From contig NZ_JBNPXF010000018.1 of assembly GCF_050433445.1 (NCBI RefSeq), forward strand, positions 5,728 through 69,727: a DNA stretch of 64,000 bases. The letters run 5' to 3'. This stretch comes from Kroppenstedtia sanguinis (GTDB lineage: Bacteria; Bacillota; Bacilli; Thermoactinomycetales; DSM-45169). Below, in pieces: positions 23,302-30,081 of this stretch. How positions within the stretch are numbered: position 1 is the stretch's first letter; every line of letters begins with the position of its first letter. The notes under the pieces were generated by a model. It saw only the letters and a program-made list of their open reading frames with translations, did no database searches and was not told the origin of the DNA. The position numbers and the translations under genes were made by a program.

Positions 23302-24579
23302 TTATTTTACGACTTCCCGCAATTTTTTCTCCATGCTCTTCACCGCTGCTTCTGGTGTCTGTTTCCCAGCCAGGGTTTTGGAGACTTCCATCTGAATGAT
23401 ATCGGAAATTTTCGGATATTCCGGAGAAACTGGACGGGAGACAGCCGATTTCAAGCCTTCCACATAGTTTTCGTCCTTGAACAGTGGGCTCGCTTTTTTC
23501 ACCTCTTCATCCTCAAAGGCAGGGATATAAGTCGGGGCCAGCCCGCCATCGATCGCGGAGATCTTTTGTCCCTCGGGACCAGTCATAAATTTGATGAACT
23601 CCCAGGCTTCTTTTTTATGTTTGGAATTTTTGTTGATTCCAGCAACCCATCCTCCCAGAGCAGAAGCACTTCCCTGTTCTCCTGCCGGCAGCGGAGCGAC
23701 AGCCACTTTTCCTTTCACCTGGGAGCTTGCTTCATTTACTTTGGCGTAGTGATAGGGCCATTGACGGTCGAACACAGCCTGACCTTCACTGTAGATCGCA
23801 TCGGTCTCGATTTCCGTGATGGCCGTCACATTTCCTGGTACGATACCCGATTTGGCGATCTCCGTCATCTTTTTCAAGCCCTTTACGGTCTCTGGACTGT
23901 TGACTACTAACTGTCCCTTCTCATCCAGCACCTGTCCGCCATAAGAAGCGATAAATTCCACAAAGTTGCAGACCAGACCTTCATATTGTTTTCCCTGAAA
24001 AACATAACCGTACTTGGTGCCGTTTTTCCCTTTATGTTCCTTCGCCTGCTCGATCAACTCATCCCAAGTGGTTGGCGCTTTTTTCACTAGATCTGTCCGG
24101 TAATACAACAGTCCCGCATCCATGAATTTAGGCATCGCCCACTGCTGTCCATTGTAATTACTGGCATCCACCGCCCCTTCCACATATTTGTCCAGTTGGA
24201 TCTGATCCCGCTGGATGTAACGATCCAAGGGTTCCAGGTACCCCGCCTGAGCAAATTCGGCAGGCCAGATCACATCCAAGTCAAAAACGTCGATCTCTCC
24301 AGAACCTCCGCTGAACATGGTCACATACTGATCATGGCTGACGCCTGTATCTGAAGGCATCTCTTTAAACTTGACCTGGATATGCGGATGTTTCTTTTCG
24401 AAGGCTTGGACCAGCTTGGTTGTGGTATCGGTCTGATCCTTGCCCCGGGCGTATGTCAGAGTGATTTTCTTCCCATCTGAATCCCCTTTCACCCCGTCCG
24501 AGCCCGAACCGCAGGCCGCCAGGCCACAGACCAGAAAAACGGACAATGCGACAGTGAGCCATTTTTGCCAAAACTTCAC
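23302..24579 (-). CDS. Carbohydrate ABC transporter substrate-binding lipoprotein
   Basis: 425 residues from GTG 24579 (AAAGGGGAG upstream). The signal peptide is FLVCGLAAC with a lipobox cysteine. The extracellular solute-binding fold includes AFEKKHPHIQVKFKEMPSDT, FDLDVIWPAEFAQAGYL and WEFIKFMTGPEGQK. It resembles maltose/trehalose-type binding proteins. It is the first gene of the four-gene operon, with 100 bp to the MalF gene. Confidence 0.9.
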   Translation of the reverse strand: MKFWQKWLTVALSVFLVCGLAACGSGSDGVKGDSDGKKITLTYARGKDQTDTTTKLVQAFEKKHPHIQVKFKEMPSDTGVSHDQYVTMFSGGSGEIDVFDLDVIWPAEFAQAGYLEPLDRYIQRDQIQLDKYVEGAVDASNYNGQQWAMPKFMDAGLLYYRTDLVKKAPTTWDELIEQAKEHKGKNGTKYGYVFQGKQYEGLVCNFVEFIASYGGQVLDEKGQLVVNSPETVKGLKKMTEIAKSGIVPGNVTAITEIETDAIYSEGQAVFDRQWPYHYAKVNEASSQVKGKVAVAPLPAGEQGSASALGGWVAGINKNSKHKKEAWEFIKFMTGPEGQKISAIDGGLAPTYIPAFEDEEVKKASPLFKDENYVEGLKSAVSRPVSPEYPKISDIIQMEVSKTLAGKQTPEAAVKSMEKKLREVVK

Positions 24580-24725
24580 CTTTGTTTCTCCCCTTTCACA
24601 TTTGAAACTCGTCTGCAAACCCAGAGTATCCCAACACCTCTAGTCAACAGCAGGGAAATCCCTCCGATCCTACGTCGGAAATTTTGTTATAATCCATCAT
24701 TTAATATTCGGAATAAATATTGGAG

Positions 24726-24739
24726 GGAAAACATTTTCC
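24726..24739. promoter_or_regulatory. Palindrome upstream of the sugar importer operon
   Basis: GGAAAA and TTTTCC flank CA (14 bp), about 150 bp before the binding-protein start in an AT-rich region. It could be a LacI-family operator, but the centre is not the usual CG and no clear promoter accompanies it. Confidence 0.25.
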
Positions 24740-24887
24740 TATTATGAGGATATGAAAAAACGTAGGAAGATGCAAGAATAATTTGTATTCATCCCCTTCT
24801 CATTCTCCAAACAGAATAGGGGCGCCGGAGCATTTACTTTTCGCTATAATAGGTGGGACAAACTTTCGCAACAAGAAGGAGATCCCC

Positions 24888-25547
24888 ATGCGTATCAGAC
24901 GAAAACCCCACGCCAAACAGACGGTGCGGGAGCATCCCCGGGTGGTGCAGGAATCGGAGCAACTTCGGGGAAAGTGGGTCACCCTGTTCGACAATGACCA
25001 ACCTCTCTACCTGGAACTGGGCACCGGGAAAGGGCAATTCCTGTCCCGTGTCTGTCAAGAATGTCCCCAGATCAATTGGGTCGGGGTGGAGCGAATCGAA
25101 GAAGTACTCCTCCACGCCTTAAATAAAGCCGAGGAGACTCCGTGCTCCAACCTTCGGTTTCTATGGATGGATGTCAGCTCTCTCGATGAAGTTTTTGCAG
25201 AGGGGGAAGTGGATCGGATCTACCTCCACTTCAGCGACCCTTGGCCCAAGAAACGGCATGCCCGGCGGAGGCTGACCCATCACACCTTCCTCCATCGTTA
25301 CAAGAAAGTACTGAAGCCACAGGGAGAGATCCTGCTGAAAACAGACAACGCCGCTCTCTTTGAGTTCTCTCTGGAGGAATTGGAAGCTGCAGGCTTCACC
25401 ATCGTGGAATCGACTCGGGATCTTTATCACAGTCCCTATGAGAGCGGGAACATCCCTACAGAGTATGAACAGAAGTTCACCGCTCGGGGAGCCCCCATCC
25501 ATTACCTGCTGGCTAAGCACTCTAAGGATTTCTCTTCCACTCGTTGA
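24888..25547 (+). CDS. trmB: tRNA (guanine-N7)-methyltransferase
   Basis: 219 residues starting MRIRRKPHAKQTVREHP behind AAGGAG. The SAM-binding LELGTGKGQF (residues 43-52) and the TrmB signature HFSDPWPKKRHARRR (about residues 115-130) are diagnostic. It makes m7G46 in the variable loop of tRNAs. It lies just upstream of the rpsD promoter. No other partner is needed for the bacterial enzyme. Confidence 0.95.
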   Translation: MRIRRKPHAKQTVREHPRVVQESEQLRGKWVTLFDNDQPLYLELGTGKGQFLSRVCQECPQINWVGVERIEEVLLHALNKAEETPCSNLRFLWMDVSSLDEVFAEGEVDRIYLHFSDPWPKKRHARRRLTHHTFLHRYKKVLKPQGEILLKTDNAALFEFSLEELEAAGFTIVESTRDLYHSPYESGNIPTEYEQKFTARGAPIHYLLAKHSKDFSSTR

Positions 25548-25571
25548 CATCTCTTCAGAATTCGATATAAT
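25544..25571 (+). promoter_or_regulatory. rpsD promoter
   Basis: TTGACA (25544-25549) and TATAAT (25566-25571), both perfect consensus, are separated by 16 bases. The -35 box overlaps the trmB stop codon. Confidence 0.8.
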
Positions 25572-25579
25572 ATTGGTTT

Positions 25580-25804
25580 GTACGGCTCAAATTGTTCCTT
25601 TCGCAAAAGGGAACTTGAGGATAGCTCAGCAAATCAGGTGATGGAACGTCACCCTCACCGATCCGCCCTCAGGGAGGCGGCTGTATTCCCCCGAGGTGCC
25701 CCGCTTTTCGCCGCTATCCGGAAAGTGAGGGCAACAGCCAGCGGACCGGCATCCCCTGTCTTTGCTTAACTGACTGCGTGAAAAAAGAAAGGAGCAAATG
25801 ATTT
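25580..25804 (+). ncRNA. Structured rpsD leader, probable S4 autoregulatory site
   Basis: The 5' untranslated region of about 220 bases contains GC-rich complementary blocks (AAGGGAACTTGAGG, GTCACCCTCACCGATCC, GGATAGCGGCG-like pairs around 25710). In Bacillus, S4 binds a pseudoknot in its own mRNA leader. The length and position fit, but I have not folded it. Confidence 0.45.
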
Positions 25805-26404
25805 ATGGCACGTTACACCGGACCTCGTTGGAAATTGAGCCGTCGCCTGGGGATCTCCCTCACCGGCACCGGCAAAGAGATGAAACGACCCTACCCGCCG
25901 GGGGAACATGGTCCCAACCAGCGGCGCAAGGTCTCTGAATACGGTACTCAGTTGCAGGAGAAACAAAAACTGCGGTTCATGTACGGGATGAACGAAAAAC
26001 AGTTTCGTTCCCTGTTTGTACAAGCCGGTAAGATGAAAGGCGTTCACGGTGAGAACTTCATGAAATTGCTGGAGTCCCGCCTGGACAACCTCGTTTATCG
26101 TCTCGGCTTTGCTCGCACCCGCGCCCAGTCCCGCCAGATGGTGGTTCATGGTCATATCACCGTCAACGGCAAAAAAGTGGACCGTCCCGCCTACCGGGTG
26201 AAACCCGGCGATGTGATCGGTCTCCGGGAAAAGAGCCGCAACCTGGGCATTGTCAAGGAAGCTTTGGCAGAGCGCAACTTCCTGCCAGAATACCTGAGCT
26301 TCGATGACAACAAACTGGAAGGCACCTACTCCCGCATACCCGAACGGGATGAACTGCCCTCGGAAATCAATGAACGTCTGATCGTTGAATACTACTCCCG
26401 GTAA
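25805..26404 (+). CDS. rpsD: 30S ribosomal protein S4
   Basis: 199 residues starting MARYTGPRWKLSRRLG, with the S4 RNA-binding domain LESRLDNLVYRLGFARTRAQ and RQMVVHGHITVNGKKVDRPA. It is a primary 16S rRNA binder in 30S assembly and often represses its own synthesis. GAAAGGAG precedes the start. The N-terminus lacks the Zn-ribbon cysteines (C- type). Confidence 0.97.
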   Translation: MARYTGPRWKLSRRLGISLTGTGKEMKRPYPPGEHGPNQRRKVSEYGTQLQEKQKLRFMYGMNEKQFRSLFVQAGKMKGVHGENFMKLLESRLDNLVYRLGFARTRAQSRQMVVHGHITVNGKKVDRPAYRVKPGDVIGLREKSRNLGIVKEALAERNFLPEYLSFDDNKLEGTYSRIPERDELPSEINERLIVEYYSR

Positions 26405-26420
26405 TCGGGAGATCCATGAA

Positions 26421-26457
26421 ACCCACCTTCCCTTTCACCGGGGAGGGTGGGTTTTGT
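26421..26457 (+). terminator. rpsD terminator
   Basis: ACCCACCTTCCC pairs with GGGAGGGTGGGT, followed by TTTTG, 17 bases after the rpsD stop codon. Confidence 0.8.
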
Positions 26458-26464
26458 TATCCCA

Positions 26465-26580
26465 GTTCAAAGCATAGTTCTGAAACAGAGAGGAAAGTCA
26501 GGTCTGCAGGATCTGATTGGCCTTATGGGAATGGATGCGGAGACTTTTCTCACCGAACCGTCTGACTGTCCCCCATCAGC
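26465..26580 (-). pseudogene. Relic of an antimicrobial-peptide-type ABC ATPase (copy 1)
   Basis: The minus strand encodes a broken match to the fragment at 27718-27960: FGEKSLRIHSHKANQILQT, a stop, then LFQNYAL. This is the Q-loop region of a BceA/bacteriocin-exporter ATPase. Frameshift and stop codons show it is dead. It is one of two scraps of the same gene that flank the cupin gene. Confidence 0.5.
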
Positions 26581-26655
26581 CCCCCATTTTCGTCTCTGTT
26601 AAAGGGAAGCCCTTTAGACGGCTTTTAAATGATCTAGTAGAATTATACCTCCGAT

Positions 26656-26963
26656 CAGGGCTGTTGATTAACCAGAAAATGGGCAGCGGAAGGGAGTCGT
26701 GTGCTGCCAAAGCGACCTTTGTACCATGGGCACTACAATCCAAAGGAGCTGAAGCTCTAGATGAAGGTAGCCATCCTACCCAGCGGAGAATCTGGAGGGA
26801 GGGCGTTTAGGGGTAACCTCTTCCCTGTGTTGCTTCCGTAAGGCTTTGCCCCTGCCCGATCGGAAGATTTGGAGCGGCCAGTTTTCACTTCCTTGCCGGA
26901 TGGCAACGGTCGCGTGGATGAACACGATCTCCCCACCCAAAATATGGCTAATCAACAGCCCTG
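26656..26963. mobile_element. 308-bp MITE-like element with perfect 9-bp target duplication
   Basis: Ends CAGGGCTGTTGATTAACC and GGCTAATCAACAGCCCTG, which are perfect inverted copies. Both flanks are ACCTCCGAT (26647-26655 and 26964-26972). The interior has GGAGTCGTGTGCTGCC, one unit of the 49-bp repeat and CCTGCCCGATCGG. It is a larger variant of the family without any gene. The high symmetry suggests recent movement. Confidence 0.88.
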
Positions 26964-26972
26964 ACCTCCGAT

Positions 26973-27178
26973 ATAATTAATATCGTCAGAGGAGTCTCTG
27001 AGAGCTGGAGAAGGACCCAGCCTTCCTGGGGCAACACCGATGGTAGCTGATCACCGGATCCACTCCCGGAGGTGGCCAGCTCCACGGAAAAGAAAACCGG
27101 TAGCCACTAGAAAACTCTTTTTTTGTCGAATGATTTACGCTAAAATGAAAATGACTAAAGATTACGTGAGGTGGAGTA
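26973..27178 (+). other. Hairpin-rich leader upstream of the cupin gene
   Basis: About 110 bases (26990-27100) are rich in self-complementary blocks: GAGCTGG with CCAGCTC, CCCAG-CCTTC-CTGGG, and CCAC-TCCC-GGAGGTGG. There is also a GAGAGCTGGAGAAGGAC...GGGGCAAC arrangement faintly like an S-box. A T-run at 27119-27125 follows. It may be a riboswitch-like leader or a relic; no coding potential is seen. Confidence 0.3.
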
Positions 27179-27598
27179 ATGGGAAAAATTGATCCAAAAC
27201 AGATTCCGATCCGATCACACGAGTGGGGCATAACCAAATGGCTGGTGTCTTCAGAAAACGAGCAGACCCAGGGGGCACAAATCACATTTGGCCAAGTAGA
27301 TTTAATGCCGGGAGAAGGACATGAACGACACAACCATGAGGATGCAGAAGAAATCCTATTTGTTCTCTCTGGACATGGGGAGCAGATGATTAATGATGAA
27401 CCATCCTTTCCGATTAGAGCTGAAGACACCCTTTACATACCGAAAGGAGTTTTCCATAGCACCTTCAATACAGGTTGGGAGCCGCTCCGACTGCTGGCGA
27501 TTTACAATCCCGGAGGTGCTGAAAAAGCTCTACAGCAACTCCCCGACTACCGGGAAATCCCTGTCGGTAAAGTTCAAAAACTAACTCGACCCGAGTAA
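27179..27598 (+). CDS. Cupin-domain protein
   Basis: 139 residues. The double-stranded beta-helix fold is indicated by PGEGHERHNHEDAEEILFVL (metal ligands H, H, E) and the second cupin motif around KGVFHSTFNTGWEPLRLLAI. GGTGGAG precedes the ATG. Small single-domain cupins bind a metal and act as isomerases, dioxygenases or sugar-binding proteins; the role here is open. It has its own terminator. Confidence 0.82.
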   Translation: MGKIDPKQIPIRSHEWGITKWLVSSENEQTQGAQITFGQVDLMPGEGHERHNHEDAEEILFVLSGHGEQMINDEPSFPIRAEDTLYIPKGVFHSTFNTGWEPLRLLAIYNPGGAEKALQQLPDYREIPVGKVQKLTRPE

Positions 27599-27627
27599 AG
27601 GGGTCACAGTACCATCTCGGACATAAA

Positions 27628-27667
27628 AAAACACCGACACCCTGTACGTTAAAGGAGTCGGTGTTTT
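27628..27667 (+). terminator. Terminator of the cupin gene
   Basis: AAACACCGAC pairs with GTCGGTGTTT across a loop and continues into TTTAAT, 30 bases after the stop. Confidence 0.75.
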
Positions 27668-27717
27668 TAATAAGGTTCCTGCTACTAAGCCGTGCTTTAA
27701 CCCTTCCAGCGCATCCA

Positions 27718-27960
27718 TCAAAGGGTTTTCCTTTTCAATTCCTGTTTTTCCTGCTTTGTTTTTTTAGAGTAGACCAAGGGAACTTCCAAATTTTCATTCA
27801 CAGTGGCATTATCTATCAGTGCATAGTTCTGAAACAGGTAGGAAAATCGGGTCCGCAAGATCCGGTTGGCCTTGCGGGAATGGATGCGAGGACTTTTTTC
27901 GCCAAAAAGTCTGACAGTCCCTTCCTCGGTCCTTTCCAACATGCCCATTATTGAAACAAC
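27718..27960 (-). pseudogene. Relic of an antimicrobial-peptide-type ABC ATPase (copy 2)
   Basis: The minus-strand frame reads GTVRLFGEKSPRIHSRKANR, then LRTRFSYLFQNYALIDNATV and NLEVPLVYSKKTKQEK. This matches the Q-loop region (SYLFQNYAL) of bacteriocin/lantibiotic exporter ATPases. Walker A, the ABC signature and Walker B are absent, so it is a fragment of about 80 residues. A second, more decayed copy is at 26465-26580. Confidence 0.6.
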
Positions 27961-28035
27961 AAAAAAGTCGAAGCTGTCTGTTGTTCCCAAAGTAAAAAAG
28001 GTAAAATAAAAAAACTGTATCTGGGGAGGGAGCTT

Positions 28036-28167
28036 ATGGCTTCTGGAATAGGTATACCGGGATTGATTCTGGGAGGGGTGTTAGTTGTCGGTATTGGAGC
28101 ATTTGTATACGGTGCTGTTCGCAACTGGACCCATTTCTTCAAGGAACGAAAAACCAGAAAAAAGTGA
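28036..28167 (+). CDS. Small single-span membrane protein (43 aa)
   Basis: 43 codons behind GGGGAGGGAGCTT. The glycine-rich membrane helix IPGLILGGVLVVGIGAFVYGA is followed by a strongly basic tail HFFKERKTRKK. I do not recognise a family. The good ribosome binding site and the clean helix-plus-basic-tail design support a real gene. Confidence 0.55.
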   Translation: MASGIGIPGLILGGVLVVGIGAFVYGAVRNWTHFFKERKTRKK

Positions 28168-28207
28168 ATTGGTCTGGATGTAGAAGTCGATCATAGCGCC
28201 ACCCTGC

Positions 28208-28312
28208 CATCCTTGTCCTCACTTGACTACTTTACAGGGCACAGGGAAGAAAGGAACATCTGCTTTTGTTTCCAACGTCTATTTTCTGGTTAACAGACAG
28301 TTTAAGGATGCC
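28208..28312. repeat. Degenerate MITE remnant
   Basis: On the minus strand TCTGTTAACCAGAAAATAGA followed by GGAAACAAAAGCAGATGTTC resembles the left half of the 99-bp element at 3874. The other end is lost. Confidence 0.4.
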
Positions 28313-28324
28313 ATCCTACTGCGC

Positions 28325-28361
28325 AAAACTCACCTTCCCCTCACGAGGGAAGGTGAGTTTT
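28325..28361. terminator. Terminator near the tyrS 3' end
   Basis: AAACTCACCTTCCC pairs with GGGAAGGTGAGTTT. T-runs on both sides allow termination in either direction. It lies 58 bp beyond the tyrS stop codon. Confidence 0.7.
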
Positions 28362-28418
28362 ACGTTGTCAAAATAAATGTTGGAACACCACGAGGGAAAA
28401 TCCAAACCATCCATCTGA

Positions 28419-29675
28419 TTAAATCCGTTTTACCTGGGCGAATTTACGCTTGCCTACTTGGACAACCATTCCCTCCGTGACGGAGATTTGGGCATCCTGA
28501 TCCGAGACTTTGTCACCGTCGATTTTGACCGCGCCTTGTTTCACCATGCGGCGGGCTTCCCCGTTGGAGGCGACCAATCCCAGGGTGCTGAGTAGCTGGA
28601 CGATCCAGAGCTTTCCCTCCTTCAATTGACTATCGGGAATTTCCACCACCGGAATCTCTTCTGGCAGTTCCCGTTGTTGAAACACCCGGCGGAAGTTAGC
28701 TTCCGCTTCCTGGGCCGCCTCTTGGCCATGATACATCTGAACCAGCCGACTGGCCAGCATCATCTTAGCATCCCGGGGATGGATGCTTCCTTCCTCCAAT
28801 CCCCTTTGCAACTGCTCCAACTCCTCCAGGCTGAGATCTGTCACCAGCTCAAAGTATTTCAACATCAGCTCGTCGGGGACAGACATCGCTTTTCCGTACA
28901 TTTCCTGAGCTGGTTCATCGATGCCGATATAGTTGCCGAGGCTTTTGGACATCTTTTTGACACCGTCCAACCCCTCCAGCAAGGGCATCGTGAGGATCAC
29001 CTGCTCTTCCTGACCATATTGGGACTGGAGTTGGCGACCCATCAGCAGGTTGAAGGTCTGGTCGGTCCCGCCGGTCTCCAGGTCGCTTTGCAAGGCAACC
29101 GAGTCATATCCCTGCATCAAGGGATAGAAAAACTCATGAACACTGATCGCTTGACCGCTGTGATAGCGTTTGGCGAAATCATCCCGCTCCAGCATGCGGG
29201 CCACAGTGGTCTTGGCTGCTAGCTCCACTACCTCTGCAAAGTCCAGGGGAGCGAGCCACTCGCTGTTGAAGCGGACCTCCGTCTTGCTCCGGTCGAGCAC
29301 CTTGAACAGTTGCTCGGCGTAGGTTTGGGCGTTGGCCTTCACTTCCGCTTCCGATAACGGTTTCCGTGTCTCTGATTTGCCTGTCGGATCTCCGATCCGT
29401 CCCGTGAAATCCCCGATCACCAACTGGATGATATGTCCTAAATCCTGGAATTGGCGTAATTTATTGAGGATCACCGTATGCCCGATGTGAATATCCGGGG
29501 CGGAGGGATCCAACCCCAGCTTCACTTTCAAGGGCTTTCCCGTCTGGATTGATCGTTTTACCTTTTTCTCCAGCTCGTCTTCCGGGATGATCTGTGCCGT
29601 CCCTCGCCGGATCACAGCCATTTGCCGAGCGACTTCCTGCTCCTGCTCTGAGGTCCATCCTTGTTCTTGGTCCAT
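28419..29675 (-). CDS. tyrS: Tyrosyl-tRNA synthetase
   Basis: 418 residues from ATG 29675. Class I motifs are HIGH within GLDPSAPDIHIGHTVILNKL and KMSKS within GLDGVKKMSKSLGNYIG. A C-terminal S4 RNA-binding domain (NGEARRMVKQGAVKIDGDKV) is present. The sequence is of the TyrZ-like branch rather than the B. stearothermophilus TyrS branch. It charges tRNA-Tyr. Expression is controlled by the T-box leader upstream with a tyrosine specifier. Confidence 0.95.
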   Translation of the reverse strand: MDQEQGWTSEQEQEVARQMAVIRRGTAQIIPEDELEKKVKRSIQTGKPLKVKLGLDPSAPDIHIGHTVILNKLRQFQDLGHIIQLVIGDFTGRIGDPTGKSETRKPLSEAEVKANAQTYAEQLFKVLDRSKTEVRFNSEWLAPLDFAEVVELAAKTTVARMLERDDFAKRYHSGQAISVHEFFYPLMQGYDSVALQSDLETGGTDQTFNLLMGRQLQSQYGQEEQVILTMPLLEGLDGVKKMSKSLGNYIGIDEPAQEMYGKAMSVPDELMLKYFELVTDLSLEELEQLQRGLEEGSIHPRDAKMMLASRLVQMYHGQEAAQEAEANFRRVFQQRELPEEIPVVEIPDSQLKEGKLWIVQLLSTLGLVASNGEARRMVKQGAVKIDGDKVSDQDAQISVTEGMVVQVGKRKFAQVKRI

Positions 29676-29725
29676 CTTTCCACTCACCTGCCCACATGAT
29701 TTTGATAAATAAGGATTCAATTCCA

Positions 29726-29995
29726 TAAAATAACCCCGTCCCTATAAAAAGGGACGGGGTTGCATGGCCCGCGGTACCACCCTTGTTGAAAGCGATGCTT
29801 TCCACTCTGAAGATAACGGGTTTTCACCCGCCGCACGCAAGTGCGATGGCTCCCAAGTTGTACTTCGTCGGAGGAGGCCGCTGGTTTGCACCTGCCACCA
29901 GCTCTCTGCGAGAACCTGTCTCCGGCTACTGCGACTTGATCTGTGCCATTCCAATAATAAAAGTCCATGTCAGGCATGTTGTATTGAGGGTAGGG
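29726..29995 (-). ncRNA. T-box riboswitch, tyrosine specifier
   Basis: The minus strand has AAGGGTGGTACCGCGG (29769-29784), the T-box that pairs with the tRNA acceptor end. Next comes a terminator stem AACCCCGTCCC/GGGACGGGGTT (29732-29761). Stem I carries AGAGAGCTGGTGG...AAACCAGC, and the specifier UAC lies in GAAGTACAACTTGG (29860-29862), matching tyrosine. Uncharged tRNA-Tyr should stabilise the antiterminator and turn tyrS on. Confidence 0.88.
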
Positions 29996-30020
29996 ATTCC
30001 CTCCCGCCACCCATTTATGG

Positions 30021-30038
30021 ATTCATCAACAAGCCCTG
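30021..30038. repeat. Isolated MITE terminus
   Basis: TTCATCAACAAGCCCTG matches the right terminus of the dispersed family (TTCATCAACAGCCCTG plus one base). No partner end is seen, so it is a scar or a chance match between the T-box and the divergent PBP gene. Confidence 0.35.
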
Positions 30039-30081
30039 AGTCAATGTATTTATCATATCCAAAAAGACGGGGGTAATCAAG

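Noticed and set aside
26517..26810. 97-residue open frame crossing the MITE at 26656
   Set aside because: It runs from a pseudogene scrap through a transposon border, so it cannot be an inherited gene.
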